A stretch of DNA of 64,000 nt from Vandiemenella viatica (GCA_031002005.1 CM061914.1:192962685-193026684), one strand, 5' to 3'; counted from the stretch's first letter, positions 20,161-31,030 are shown. Made by a program: numbers and translations. The notes: generated from the sequence alone by a model not told the origin.

Positions 20161-20894
20161 GACAGCAACCCGTCACAATTTTGCTATTACCTTGTTTATT
20201 CGACCATTACCGTTTTCAATGCTCATCATCAGATGGTTTGCGTTTCTTATGTCTTTAGGTATGCAGATGCAAGTTGCGAGCGAGTTTATGCGTCGTTAGA
20301 TATCTGAATATTTCCGAAAACAAACTCATGTCAGTGGCGAGAAGATATGATGCATTTCGGTGACGGCACTTTTTTTTTTTTTTAACTGAATTCTACCGTC
20401 TACTCATGGACTGAAGTGCCTCAGTGTATAACCACATCATTTAGCACTCCAAACAAATTGTTTAGTTACGTTCCACACCAGGAGAACGTGTGGAAAAGAG
20501 ACTAAAACTTGTATCACAAAACCCATCAAATACACTCGCATCTACAAAATCATCAGTGTATTTTTGCGGAAATCAGTTCGATGTAAGTTCAATATTTTAT
20601 CATGTTCAATAACCTGCGTATCTACACCATTTCCTTTTGAATAAAAAAAATTTAAAACAAAAAAGTAATTCGCCATAAACGTACTATAGTTGTTTTAATG
20701 CATTAATGCTTCAGTATGTTTTACAGTAGATTTATAAATAATAATACCTTAAATATTCCAAACGTGGCCAGAAAGCTTCCAAACTTCTGTCGTAAGATTC
20801 ACAATATCCGGACATTATTATTTAAGACGCTGATAATCAATTGGAAGGAAATAGAAAGAAAATTGTGCCTTAAATCAAGTTCCATCGCGTGTAC
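20161..20894. other. AT-rich interval, no gene recognised
   Basis: Contains 'gctcatcatcagatggtttgcg' at about 20221, reminiscent of Penelope-type termini, and T runs, but no coding sequence. Confidence 0.35.
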
Positions 20895-21890
20895 TAGGTA
20901 CTCTTAATTCTTACTCCAATATCTTTCCACGCCTTATCGCCAATATACGCCTTGTACACTCCCATGACCCTCCTCAACCTCCTCCTGTCTTCCAATGGCT
21001 CCATTTCCAGCTCCTTTATCATATCAGTTACTGATTGAGTCCTCCAGTAATTTTCACACACAAATCTGAATGACTCCTTTGCACCCTCTCCAAGGCCTAT
21101 ATTTCATTCCCAAAATTTGGATCCCATACTACACCTCTATATTGAAGCAACAAACTGACCAAATTTTTGTAACCAAATTCTTTCAGTTCTCTAGTACATC
21201 CCCTCATCACCCTCTGCAGTAAATAAATAATTTTGTAACATTTTCCTACCGCCTGCCCAATGTGCTCTGCCCAGTTGAGTTTATTATCAAACATTATGCC
21301 AAGATATTTAAGCAAGATATTTACGTTTCAAGTGTACTTCCTCTTCCCATTAATGATAAATAACTTTTAGTTTTTTTATCTGTGTATTTAATAAGGTGAC
21401 TCTTCTTTGGGTTTATCTTCATTCCATTTTGACTGGTAGATATCCTGTCCAGGTCACCCTAAAGCCGTTCACAGTCTTCTATCGTGTTGAGCCTATTACA
21501 TGCCATTGCATCATCTGCATACAGCCTGACTTCTGACTGTAAACCATCAACACAGTCATTGATTAGAATAATGAATAGCAGTGGCCCCAAAACGCTACCT
21601 TGTGGCACTCCAATATTCATTTCCACCTCTTTTAATACTGCATTTCCTACCCTACACTTTTGCTTTGTACCTTTTAGAATTCTGCTACCCAGTAAATCAC
21701 TTTTCTATTTATTCCAAAGGTTTTTATTATTTTATGGCTCGCTCTGTCAAATGCCTTGGAAAGATCTGGTCCTAACTACCGAGTTATCTATTACATGTGA
21801 AATATCTGGCACAAAACGTATTAGCTGAGATTTACATGAATATAGTTGCCTAAACCCATTTACCATGTAGCCAAATCACTCAATTCCCTC
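20895..21890 (-). mobile_element. LINE family A, reverse-transcriptase C-terminal fragment
   Basis: The minus strand encodes parts of the family A ORF in several broken frames: YLGIMFDNKLNWAEHIGQAV, LLQRVMRGCTRELKEFGYKN, SLLLQYRGVVWDPNF, and further upstream a segment corresponding to the PQGSVLGPLLFIILMN region (plus-strand 'caaaacgctaccttgtggca' at about 21588). Frameshifts mark it as dead. The 3' UTR is missing. Confidence 0.8.
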
Positions 21891-22324
21891 AGAGACATTA
21901 CAACCTACCAAGCACTTATGCCTGTAATTTTCAGCCCCACTGGTTGCGCCCCTGTCCTGTTAACGTCGCAGGGAGAGTGTCGGTGACATCTGACGCTGCA
22001 GGTTCGTCGACCTCCCCTGGAGTGGCGTGTCCCTAATGGTCCCGCGCCGTCCTTCCAGAGCTGTCATTACGTTTCGGCACGGTCCTGTTTCGTCCTCTGG
22101 AAATACTCTCCGGCCGATTGGCTCGAGCTAAATAACGCGACGCCGCCTCCAACTTCACTTCCGTTAATTTGCAGTGTGGACAACACGTCCCGCATGCCAC
22201 ACCTAACTGTACACAACACTCGAAATTAAACTCGCCTAGGAGCTACGCAGCGAAATTAGATTCTCTGTGATTACAGAGTGTCTGAAATTACTGCCTGAAA
22301 CCATGAAATGTATGACCTCAGCTG
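21891..22324. other. Unique GC-rich interval, no gene recognised
   Basis: Mostly single-copy within the window and GC-rich at 21940-22200. It could be regulatory DNA upstream of the host gene, but nothing specific supports that. Confidence 0.3.
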
Positions 22325-23120
22325 CGTAGAGCATATTTAATTTAATTTAATTTAATTGCAATGGAGCACAGGCTCCGGTGGCAATTTCCCTACACACCCA
22401 TCTTCCCCCTATCCTGCACCTACCTACATTTGCCCTCTACAAATTTTATCTTTAAATTCTTTCAAAGTTTTCGGTAAATTATTCATCATTTCTCTTGGTA
22501 ACTCATTTCAATCCCTGACACCCTTACCTAAACAACAGAATCTTCCCACACCCTTGTGCCTGAAATCGAGTGCCAGTTTGTGGTCATGGTCATCTTTTTC
22601 CTTCCATGCACTACTTTTCATACCTATTGCAATATCTTTCCATGCCTCATCGCCAGTATATGCCCTGTACACTCCCATGACCCTCCTCATCCTCCTCCTG
22701 TCTTGCAATGAATCCCATTCCAGCCCCTTTATCATATCTGCCACTGATTGCCTTCTGCGATAATTTCCAGAATCAAATCTAGCAGCCCGTCTTTGCATCC
22801 TCTGCAACTCCTGTATTTTAAAATGTGGGCCACATACTACACTACCATATTCGAGCAATGGTCTGACCAAAGTTTTGTAACCCAATTCCTTTACTTTTCC
22901 CGTATATGCCCTCATCACTCTCTCCAACAAGTGCAGAATTTTTAAACCTTTTCCTACCACCTGTCCAATGTGTCCAGCCCAGTTAAGTTTGTTATCAAAA
23001 GTAATTCCAAGATATTTACATTTCAAGTCCTCAGCAAGCAATTGTTTCCACACCTTATATTCATAATTAACCTTTTTTTTCATTTGTGTATCTAATAAGC
23101 TGACTCTTCTTTGCATTTAT
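22325..23120 (-). mobile_element. LINE family A, best-preserved 3' copy
   Basis: A tail of AATTTAAATT-type repeats (22335-22360) is followed inward by a 3' UTR of about 150 bp. A long open minus-strand frame (22508-23116) follows, with KYLGITFDNKLNWAGHIGQV, LVRPLLEYGSVVCGPHF, MQRRAARFDSGNYRRRQSV, LEWDSLQDRRRMRRVMGVYR and DHKLALDFRHKG. This is the C-terminal (post-polymerase) part of a CR1/jockey-type reverse transcriptase. It is truncated upstream. Confidence 0.85.
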
Positions 23121-23351
23121 AAGTAATATGGATGGATATGTCGTCAGGAGTACAGAATCACTTTTTAAGTTCTTGTGGCGAATAATAATAATAATAATAG
23201 TGTTTCTCGTTATTCACTTGACGTTTATTTCGCCTTATTTCATTTCTAAACCAAACCGAAGAATTACCCACGTCCTTAGCTGACAGTAACTTCTATTTCA
23301 ACACATCGCCAAATGCGAACTAACCTTGTCTCATCGCTCGCCACAGAAAAT

Positions 23352-23430
23352 AACCTCTCTTGTTTTTTTCTGGTCTCTATGTCAATCGATTTTTTCCTAA
23401 GAGTAATTATTCTCTGAATAGTGTGTTATA
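23352..23430 (+). repeat. Left copy of a direct repeat flanking a mariner fragment
   Basis: The 79-bp block from aacctctcttg to gaatagtgtgttata recurs almost unchanged at 24027-24111, one on each side of the mariner remnant. Confidence 0.85.
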
Positions 23431-24010
23431 CGAGGCATGTTTTTTTTTAAGCAAGTACCGTTTTGAAATTTAAAAAAACGTGCAAATATATCTCAATAAT
23501 TTTATTTTTATATGAAAGCCTGTACCTTACTCTACTTTTCTACATAATTCCCTTCAATATTGAGGCACTTGTCATAACGTAGTACCAGTTTTTGAAAACC
23601 CTCCTCATAGAAGTCTGCCGCCTGAGTTGTTAACCACTGCATCACAACTGTTTTGACTTCGTTATCGTCTTCAAGATGCTGACCGCCCAGGTGTTTCTTC
23701 AAGTGCAGGAATAGATGGTAGTCACTGGGTGCCAGATCAGGGCTGTACGGAGGATGATCTAGAGTTTCCCATCGAAAAGATGTGATGAGATCTTTGGTCT
23801 GATTAGCCACATGTGGACGGGCATTGTCATGTAGCAAAACGATGCCCTTGCTCAACGTGCCACGTCTTTTGTTCTGGATTGAACGGCGCAGATTGTTCAA
23901 TGTCTCACAATAAGCTGCTGCATTGATTGTCTCATTACGAGGCACAAATTCCACAAGCAATACTCCTTTCTGTCCCAAAAAACTGTGCACATGATTTTCC
24001 GGACAGAAAT
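23431..24010 (-). mobile_element. Mariner fragment, C-terminal transposase half
   Basis: Minus strand 23532-23990 encodes INAAAYCETLNNLRRSIQNK, IVLLHDNARPHVANQTKDL, PPYSPDLAPSDYHLFLHLKK and ends IEGNYVEK, the C-terminal half of a DD34D mariner transposase. The 3' terminus (acgaggcatgtttttt on plus, 23431) adjoins the left direct repeat. The N-terminal half and 5' terminus are missing. Confidence 0.85.
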
Positions 24011-24026
24011 CGTTCGCCAGAAAAAA

Positions 24027-24111
24027 AACCTCTCTTGTTGTTTTTTTTTTCTGGTCTCTATGTCAATCGATTTTTTCCTAAGAGTAATTATTCTATGAAT
24101 AGTCTGTTATA
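24027..24111 (+). repeat. Right copy of the direct repeat flanking a mariner fragment
   Basis: Matches 23352-23430 with a longer T run and few substitutions. Far too long for a mariner TA target duplication. Confidence 0.85.
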
Positions 24112-24171
24112 CTACAAGCAGAAGTAGACGGCGCATAGAGGGGGTTTGAGCGCTATTGTTGTGTGTTGCAG

Positions 24172-24254
24172 GTGATGCCGGGATGGTGATCCGGTCGAGG
24201 AAGACTCGGCCGCTCCACCAACAACGCAGAGGAACTCGCGTCGAGCCAGCGAGG
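24172..24254 (+). other. Candidate untranslated 5' exon of the PTB-domain gene
   Basis: An 83-bp GC-rich block is bounded by a good acceptor (gttgtgtgttgcag, ends 24171) and a good donor (gtgagt, from 24255). It contains an ATG with 24 open codons, but splicing in that frame to 26966 would meet a stop after seven codons, so it could only be 5' UTR or belong to another transcript. Composition matches the downstream coding exons. Unproven. Confidence 0.35.
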
Positions 24255-24342
24255 GTGAGTGGCGACCCCAACTCATTACGTCACTACTCAGTACAGCTGT
24301 GAGGCGTCCACTACGTGACCAACGGCAGTGTATTACGGGGCA

Positions 24343-24754
24343 TCCATTACATACGTGAGGTGAAATAAGGGGGGGGGAGGGTTCAGGAGAATTCTCTCGA
24401 AACCTCATCAAGGGGGAGGGGGGGGTCATGGGAGATCTCATGTGACGTTCTGAAAATCTTGTGGAATTGTAGAGCTAAAAAAAGGTCTACAAATGACGCG
24501 AAAGTCGATTTTAGGGGGGTATTTTGGTCCGAAAACCGACCTTAGAGGGGGGGAGTATTTCCTTTCTTCGGACCATGAGACCTTAAAAAAAAGGTCTAAA
24601 AAACTTACGATGTCCATTGGTAGGGGGGTCTCCGTCAAAATCTCACTTCATTTTAGAGGGGGGGGGGGGTGGTCCGACAAAATCTCACTAAGTCTTACCA
24701 GAGGGGAGGGGAGGGGTTCCGGAATTCATGAAAACCACCTCATGTCAATAATGC
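24343..24754. mobile_element. G-run MITE, copy 1
   Basis: Imperfect inverted ends (tccattacatacgtgaggtg and cacctcatgtcaataatgca) enclose five or more runs of 6 to 10 G on the plus strand. A second copy at 40043-40399 shares ends, G runs and the interior 'agctaaaaaaaggtctacaa' motif. Non-coding. Confidence 0.7.
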
Positions 24755-24984
24755 ACGCCTCCTTAGGAGGCTGACTGTGACTTGTCTGCTGATCACGTGA
24801 GATAACCAATTGCACAGTAATAATACCAATTGGCAGTCACTGGGGACTGCCGAAAGAAGTGAAAACTTAAAACTATGAACCTCATACGCGCAACATGTCA
24901 CGATTATAGCTACAGATACACTAAATAGCAGTAATTCCCTGTAAACGTAACGACTTGGTAACGAGGTTTCTATTGGCTGCGCAT

Positions 24985-25290
24985 TCAGCCCTGTCTTAGC
25001 CGCCTTAATCTATCCCGGCAGTGCTGCCGGGTACAGGGGACCTACAGTTTAACGTGGAGTCCGAACCACGGAAGCGTTCTGGCGCACTTCACATTACACA
25101 GCAAGCTGTGCCAGAGGGGAAGGTCGGGTTAAATGAGGATTAAAATTCGCACCGAGACTCCAGGCGAATACTGGGATGGTTCCTCACAATAGCCCATGGG
25201 CGCCTCCTGCCATATCCCGTATATCCCTTCCAAACCTTTACCCTTTCTAATAGATGCAATACACCCTCTGCCACACACTTTTAGTGAATC
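24985..25290 (-). mobile_element. tRNA-derived SINE (family 2)
   Basis: On the minus strand the head 'gattaaggcggctaagacagg' region and the body 'gtggttcggactccacgtta' match 16580 and 37424. The tail 'ggaggcgcccatgggctattg' also occurs at 46115, showing a shared 3' module. Confidence 0.6.
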
Positions 25291-25534
25291 GCGGAACAAT
25301 GATAATAATAATAATCCATGAAGAAGAAAGAGCGACCTGGTGATTTAGCATCACATCGCATTGACAACCCATCTCAATAATCTTCTTGTGCCAAGAGTAA
25401 ATTGTATTCCTGCTTGGGGGTTCTTTAGCGTATTCGGTGTAAAGTTTACTCCGAACAGTTATTTCAGAGCTCGTTTCATGTTAACTAAAACACACAGCGA
25501 ACAGGCTCAGCACCAGTGAAAGCAGCCATTTTAA

Positions 25535-26770
25535 GTAGATAGATAGATAGATATGTTCACTTTGATCCCATGTGAGAATAATCTCGGGGATGTGGAACAG
25601 TACATACACTTATTAGTAATGTCAATATTACTATATAATTGATAATATAATTATATATTGTCAACAAGTTAGCAACAACCCATTAGTATAACCAATATCT
25701 CCTGTAATCTGCAAATACAATCCCGAGTTAATTAATACTTACTATGTGGAACAGTGTATACACTTGTTACCAGCATCTAATAACCAGTTATTTTCTTACC
25801 AACCAGTTACCATGATAAGTTTCACTATAATTTGCGACTACATATTATATCATGTTAATTGCTATTTATGTGAAACAGTACACATCGCCTATTAACAATA
25901 TCAATTATATCACCAACAACTCATAAGCTGTCAATTACGTAAAAACCTGTTAGTATGATAATTTTTCACAGCAGTTTTTGAGTGCATGCTATCCCATGTT
26001 AGTTATTATATATGAGTGAAATTTTGTAAACAGTGTAATTACTTCATTTGTCAAAAATTTCATACAGAAAGAAAAACCATATATCATTTTAGTAATTGTG
26101 GACAACTTTGTCTTCTTCCCCTTCCATACACCATATATACTATTTTATCAGTCATTCTTAGTTACCAAATTCCAAGAAGAAAATTCTTTCACAGAGTAAA
26201 ATGGGTTCTGAAGCAGAAACTCTTTCAGTTTGGACTAAAAGTACTTGGGTTTTTGTAGATAACATTTAATTTCTGTTGGCAAGACATTGAATAAGGAAGC
26301 TCCAGTAAATGTTAACCCTTTCTGTACAATTGACAGTGATTTGTAATCCTTGTGAATATTATATTTATTTCTAGTATTATGGCTATGTATGTCAGCATTA
26401 AGACTGAAGTGTTCAGGATTTTCCACTAGAAATGATAGTACGGAGTATACATACTGTGCTGGCATTGTTAATACACCCAGGTTTTTAAATAGATTTCTGC
26501 ACGGCGTCTGTGGGCTTGCTCCACAAATAGTTCTTATACCACGTTTTTTGCAATTTAAATACCCTCTGTGCTTGTGACGAGTTTCGCAAGAATGAGATGC
26601 CATAAGTGAGCAGGGAATGAAAATATGCAAAATATACTAACTTTCTGGTTTCTATATTAGCTATTCTAGATATTACCCTCAGTGAAAATGTTGCAGAATT
26701 CAGTTTTTTAAGAAGTTGTTGAATATGTTGTTTCCAGTTCAATTTTTTTATCTATATATACACCCAGGAA
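25535..26770 (-). mobile_element. LINE family D, reverse-transcriptase C-terminus with (GATA)n tail
   Basis: The minus strand encodes MNWKQHIQQLLKKLNSATFS, VYFAYFHSLLTYGISFLRNS, VFKLQKTWYKNYLW and, after a frame change, CRNLFKNLGVLTMPAQYVYS and TGASLFNVLPTEIKCYLQ, the usual end of a CR1/jockey-like polymerase. The 3' end abuts a gata repeat at 25535-25550. It ends only about 200 bp upstream of exon 1 of the host gene. Confidence 0.7.
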
Positions 26771-26988
26771 TTTTGTGAGCACTACTCTTGCGCTCCTGGT
26801 GGCGGATTGGGTTACTGATGCATTAGGTGCGTCAAACTTGAGGTTGTTTACTACAAAATGTCGCATTCAACAGTTCTCGACAAATTTCTATATCATTCAT
26901 TTGATTCACCCTGCACTGTTCTTGCTCGGGGTGGAAGCGAACACAAGTGGTCTCCGCTGTCGCAGGGCACTGTCGGCGCGCCCTCGTG

Positions 26989-27261
26989 ATGGTGAAGTGT
27001 GGCGACGAGCCGCTCATCGCGCCCTCCGTGGCGCCCCCCGGCAACATGGTGGCGGCGCCGGGCAAGATGGCGGCCGGCAAGATGGCGGAGCCGCAGTACT
27101 GCTTCCGGCTGCAGGACGAGCGCCTGGAGCGCGACAGTGGCGCCTCCACCAGCGTGTACAGCATCTACAAGCAGCGCATCGACCAGATGTTCGACGAGAC
27201 CAGGTCGCACATGTCGTCGTCCGCATGCCGCACCACCACGTCCTACAGCTGCTGCCACCAG
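26989..27261 (+). CDS. PTB-domain adaptor gene, exon 1 (residues 1-91)
   Basis: First coding exon of a ten-exon gene of about 960 codons. I chose ATG 26989 because no in-frame ATG precedes it in the exon; a possible acceptor (ctgtcgcag, ends 26965) would leave 23 bases of 5' UTR. It encodes an Ala/Gly/Met-rich start (VAAPGKMAAGKMAEP), QYCFRLQDERLERDSG and SVYSIYKQRIDQMFDE, a helical motif echoed in exon 2. The donor after cag at 27262 (gtgcga) gives phase 0. It is strongly GC-rich against AT-rich surroundings. The protein is presumably a cytoplasmic adaptor, judged from the PTB fold in exons 2-4. I do not recognise an established ortholog and leave the symbol blank. Confidence 0.8.
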
Positions 27262-27328
27262 GTGCGAATCATAACAACTACTTTTCAGTACAAGAACGAA
27301 GACTTTCCCGGCACATAACTGCTATGAA

Positions 27329-28003
27329 GTCTTCACGGGTGTACCGCCAGATTGTGTTGTGAAAACGCGACTTTTCTACGACTAGCTCCGCCGTCTTCTT
27401 CAGGTGTGATCTGCACTGCACTGGTCGGCTGTGCCGCACTGCCTTGTATACATGTCCGCTTCCGTCGGCTGGCTTCTAGTGGGCGTGGCTATAGATCCCG
27501 TTGCGGCCCGAACTAATATGTAGCCCTCTATCGTGGCAACTTGACACAGGTACAACGTTCTTTCCGGATTCTTGCCAAGGCTGGTTTCCGTGACTCACTA
27601 AGACATAGACCTCTGTCTCTATTGAATGTGTTGGCCAGTCGAATTTCATCGCTTCTTTGATAACTTCGACAAGCTAACACATTCAATAGAGACAGTGGTC
27701 TTTGTCTTAGTGAGGCATGGAAACCTGCCTTGGCAAGAATCCGCAGAGAATGTTGTACCTCTGTCCAGCTGCCGCTATAGAGGGCTCCATATTAGTTCGG
27801 GTCGCAACGGGAACTATAGCCACGCCCACTAGAAGCCAGCCGACGGAAGCGGACATGTATATAAGGAAGTGCGGCACCCGAGCTATCTCGGTATCCGTGG
27901 TCAGCCGACCAGTGCAGATGTCTCCACACCTGATGAAGACGGCGGAGCTAGTCGTCGAGATGTCGTGTTTCACAACACAATCCGGCGGTACACCCGTGAA
28001 GAC
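27329..28003. repeat. 675-bp palindrome, probable Penelope-like terminal repeats in inverted orientation
   Basis: The left arm (27329-27632) is matched by the right arm (27676-28003) in inverse orientation around a loop of about 43 bases. Arm ends read cttcacgggtgtaccgcc / ggcggtacacccgtgaag. The right arm contains a TATA-like tatataagg (27859) and 'cacctgatgaagacggcgga'. Related short pieces occur at about 8228-8295 and 52258-52315. The downstream GIY-YIG remnant supports a Penelope-like origin. It starts 68 bp after the donor of exon 1. Confidence 0.8.
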
Positions 28004-28449
28004 CTCATTACTTTTTCATAACATGATATTGGTTCAGAATTCAGTAGTAAGCGATGATCTAAGCAGTTTCAGAGCAGCTGGTATTTTGTGCTGAATATAA
28101 TTGTACAGTGAAAGTTTCACTCAACGTTTTGATATCAAAATCTCTCTTCATCAAAAATTTCATGAATAATTACATTAAATCCACATTATATGCATTGTAT
28201 AAAATATTTTTCGAGCCCTTTAAGTTCACCAACGTCTATAGCATGCTGTTCCTCTGCTCAGGCTGGTGGAAACTGCTTGCACGTAAGAAGGGGTCCGTGT
28301 GGTTCGGTTTTCGGTCAACACTGAGCGTGGCAAATTCCCAACCCTGATAGCCTGCCGGCGGATCTTGAATACCCCCGCCTTACCTTCAAGAGGACTGTAT
28401 ATCCAGACCAATTGACAGAGCAGTAAATAATAAAAAAAAATAATAAAAA

Positions 28450-28864
28450 AAACTCCCAGAATCAGAAAATCGGTCAAAGGCTCTGGCCTTCATCCCGTAT
28501 TCGGGTAACATCTCCGAAAAATTGGCAGGACTCTGAGTCGACACAGTATCAAGGGCATATTCCTTCCTGCTGCCAAATTCCGTATGTGGCTACGGACTGT
28601 GAAGGACGATGTCGGGTTGAAGGCGTCGCGAGTCAACAGTATACGGTGCCAATGTGGCAGCTGTTATATTTGGTCAGACAATTCGCACCATCAACGCCCA
28701 TGTGGCTGAGCATGAGAGCAATATCCGACTGTTTCATTTGAAGAAATCTGTAGTCCCGCAACACGTAATTTGAAATGGCCACAAAGTGGACTTTGGGAAT
28801 GTGGAAGTGTTCATTCTTTTGGGAAGCAATTATTGAGGAAGCAATAGTAATACACCTGAATAGT
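28450..28864 (+). pseudogene. Penelope-like element remnant, GIY-YIG endonuclease region
   Basis: Read with frame changes, the sequence gives a line of homology typical of Penelope-like elements: LSRHSIKGIFLPAAKFRMWL, TVKDDVGLKASRVNS, CQCGSCYI, then GQTIRTINAHVAEHESNIRL and FHLKKSVVPQHVI. The C-x-C-G-x-x-YI and GQT...R...EH pattern is the GIY-YIG nuclease linked to the Penelope reverse transcriptase. Several frameshifts make it a pseudogene. The polymerase domain is absent. Confidence 0.75.
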
Positions 28865-29255
28865 AATACACATTAGAGAAAGTACAGAGAAGAGCCACTC
28901 GATTCGTGACTACTAGTTACAGTCCTTACGAAAGTGTTACAGAGCTGATTCGTGGGTTGGGCTGGGATTGTTTGGCGGACAGACGACGTCGTTTTCGTTT
29001 GAATTTGCTGGAGAATATGCGAAAATCTTTAAGTTACGAGTGCAACGAAATACTTCTTCCACCAACCTATTTAGGTCGCAATGACAGGAGGGATAAGATT
29101 AGAGAAATAAGATGCCGTACTGATGCTTTTATGTATTCTTTCTTTCCTCGATCTGTTCAGGATTGGAATGCGCAGAATTAGGATGGGTGCTTAGCACCCT
29201 CTGCCATCCACAGTACTTGTGATTTGCAGAGTATAGATGTAGATGTAGAATAACG
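28865..29255 (+). mobile_element. LINE family B, 3' end with (GATGTA)n tail
   Basis: The plus strand encodes LEKVQRRATRFVTTSYSPY, LGWDCLADRRRRFRLNLLEN, PPTYLGRNDRRDKIREIRC and FPRSVQDWNAQN, ends with a stop and a tagatgtagatgta tail at 29234-29250. It is the best copy of the family in the window and is 5' truncated. Confidence 0.85.
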
Positions 29256-29379
29256 TCACGATTAACGAGACACTGGTCTGTGGCTTGACGACACCGGCTT
29301 TGTCTATTCTTCGACAGTCACATTTGAAACTGAAGGATAGTGAGGTGACACCGGAAAATGAACCATGATTACCAGCTCT

Positions 29380-30905
29380 TTTTTTTTATGTGTCTCGGCC
29401 TCAACGGCCATGTGAGCGAAAACGTTCCGTTGCCGGGACAACACTACTTATTGTGTCTCTCTGTGATGGATAGAATTGTTTGGGGACACTTTTTACTACG
29501 CTTTAGGGGGAGAAAGAGCTGTGGGCGCCTTAGGCGCCCTTATACCAAAACCCCCTCAGGTTTTGTATTTCAATCATTGTCGTTATCAGCTGCGTTAGCA
29601 GCTGGACAATCATCCCCAGCTGGCTTTCTCGTTGGTTGGCGTGGTTGCAGCGCCAGTGCTGCGGGTGGCTCGTGTCTCCTGTCGGCTGCTGCAATGGGAA
29701 CCAGCTGTTTGGCGCGTGTTGCTGGTTCCTCTGGTGTGTGGGCCTACTCGCTTGGTGGGTTGTCCTGCCCTCCTTCCCTGTTGCTGGTTTGGTGTCGGCG
29801 GGTTGGTGTTCTCTTCTCTCTCCCTCGGCGCGAAGTATCTTCCTCACGGGACAGCCTCCATAGCAGGCGGCATGGTCAACACCACAGTTTGCACACGTTG
29901 GCGTGGCCTCATGCGGTCGTGTGCAAACCGTGGCGCTGTGATTTCCGCAGCACCGCACACAGCGCTCCTGGCTCCGGCAATCCTTTGCCAGGTGCCGGTA
30001 TCGCTGGCAGCGGAAACACTGGATGATCCCAGCTGGTTTCTTAGAGGGTCACCCTGCCCGTTTCCTTCGTGGCCCGACTAGCTTCTTCCTGGGTGTCGGC
30101 CTTCGTGTTGGGGGCCCGCTCGGCGGCTGGCTGTGGCATGACATCGGTCACACCAAGTTCCTGGGTCGTGGTGGTGGCCGGCTCCTGGCTGTCAAGGCGT
30201 TCCGCGGCTGCTTTGATGGCGTCTTGGCTGGGGCTGTTAGCCAGAAAGCCAGCGAGTGCCAACCGTGTGTTGGGCGGGATGGTGGCTAGCTGGCGGAGGA
30301 CCTCCCTCATGGCGCCGTGGTGAGCGGGTGGAGCTGCTTGCAGCAGCTGGTCCAGTGTCCCTTCGCGGCTGGGTGTCTGGTCCTGGGGCCGCTGCTTGCT
30401 CCCCTCGTTGCTGTGTGTCGATGCCCCTCTGCTGCCCGGTGTGACTGGGGCCGGCGACGCGAAGAGCCTCCTCGAAGTACCGGTCGCAGTCGAAGTCTTC
30501 GGCGAAGATGCAGGGGAATGGTACTTCGTCGATGACTGGCCTGGTGAGGCGCGAGTACTTCTGGTTGCAGAGTGTACAGCGCAGTTGCTTGGCTGTGCTG
30601 GGAATTTCCCAGACGTACACTCTGCTCCAGACTCGCACCCGGAGCTCGATGGTCCATGGCCCTCCTTTCTCGGCGAGGAAGCTCTCGAGTTCTTGGAAGG
30701 TGGACTGCAGTGCCTTGATGCGGTACCTCTGGCTCGCGTTGATGTATTGGAGGTAGAGTGGATAGCCGACTTCAAATTTGCAGTTGAATCATTGGACATC
30801 CAGCGCGACGGACGCAATATGGACCCACAGCCGGCGGGAACGACGGAGAGGTTTGGTGTTGAGGGGTAAGAGCTCTAGGCAACATAAAAGGCGTTGACGC
30901 CAGAG
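29380..30905 (-). mobile_element. LINE family C, gag plus 3' UTR with the polymerase deleted
   Basis: The minus strand runs from a 5' part near 30905 ('gggtccatattgcgtcc', shared with 41665) through a gag-like ORF to a 3' UTR (aaaaagtgtccccaaac, also at 42205) and an A run at 29383. The polymerase ORF that should lie between gag and 3' UTR is missing. This is therefore an internally deleted, non-autonomous copy of the same family as 41465-42338. Confidence 0.7.
29530..30817 (-). pseudogene. LINE gag-like ORF1 with three CCHC zinc knuckles, frameshifted
   Basis: In pieces on the minus strand: RVRVWSRVYVWEIPSTAKQL and DEVPFPCIFAEDFDCDRYFE (30480-30640), a low-complexity Pro/Gln/Ser region, then CFRCQRYRHLAKDC, CVRCCGNHSATVC and CANCGVDHAACYGGC (about 29840-30015), three nucleic-acid-binding zinc knuckles as in jockey/I-type gag. 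Frame changes between the pieces show that it is broken. The product would coat LINE RNA. Confidence 0.75.
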
Positions 30906-30916
30906 AGTGGCATGTA

Positions 30917-31030
30917 TCTCTGGTTGTCACAGCGTGAGCACCAGACCTGAAGATGGCGACACAGTACGTCGCCGAAAGCTCGTCTTTCATCAACATCATC
31001 CGTCATCGAACACGCGAAGATTATGTTTTC
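30917..31030 (-). repeat. Dispersed terminal repeat (Penelope-like or LINE 5' module)
   Basis: The plus strand reads gtgagcaccagacctgaagatggcgac, gtcgccgaaagctcgtctttcatcaa. Related copies lie at 43286-43400 (same sense), 45950-46020 (same sense) and 41465-41570 (opposite sense, at the start of a LINE). It could be the 5' UTR of LINE family C or a separate element next to it. Confidence 0.5.

Noticed and set aside
26832..27274. Long open frames on the minus strand and in other plus frames across the GC-rich exons (also at 31819-32266, 33155-33499, 36711-37203, 45029-45440, 52705-53115, 59476-59721)
   Set aside because: GC-rich exons lack stop codons in all frames. Only the frame used in the gene model keeps phase across the splice sites and gives recognisable domains.
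30930..31000. Hammerhead ribozyme in the 'cctgaagatggcgac...gtcgccgaaag' repeat (also 35800 array units and 43310)
   Set aside because: A CUGANGA-like string, a perfect stem II and GAAA are present, but an extra base separates core and stem, and no consistent stem I or stem III pairing with a cleavage triplet is visible.
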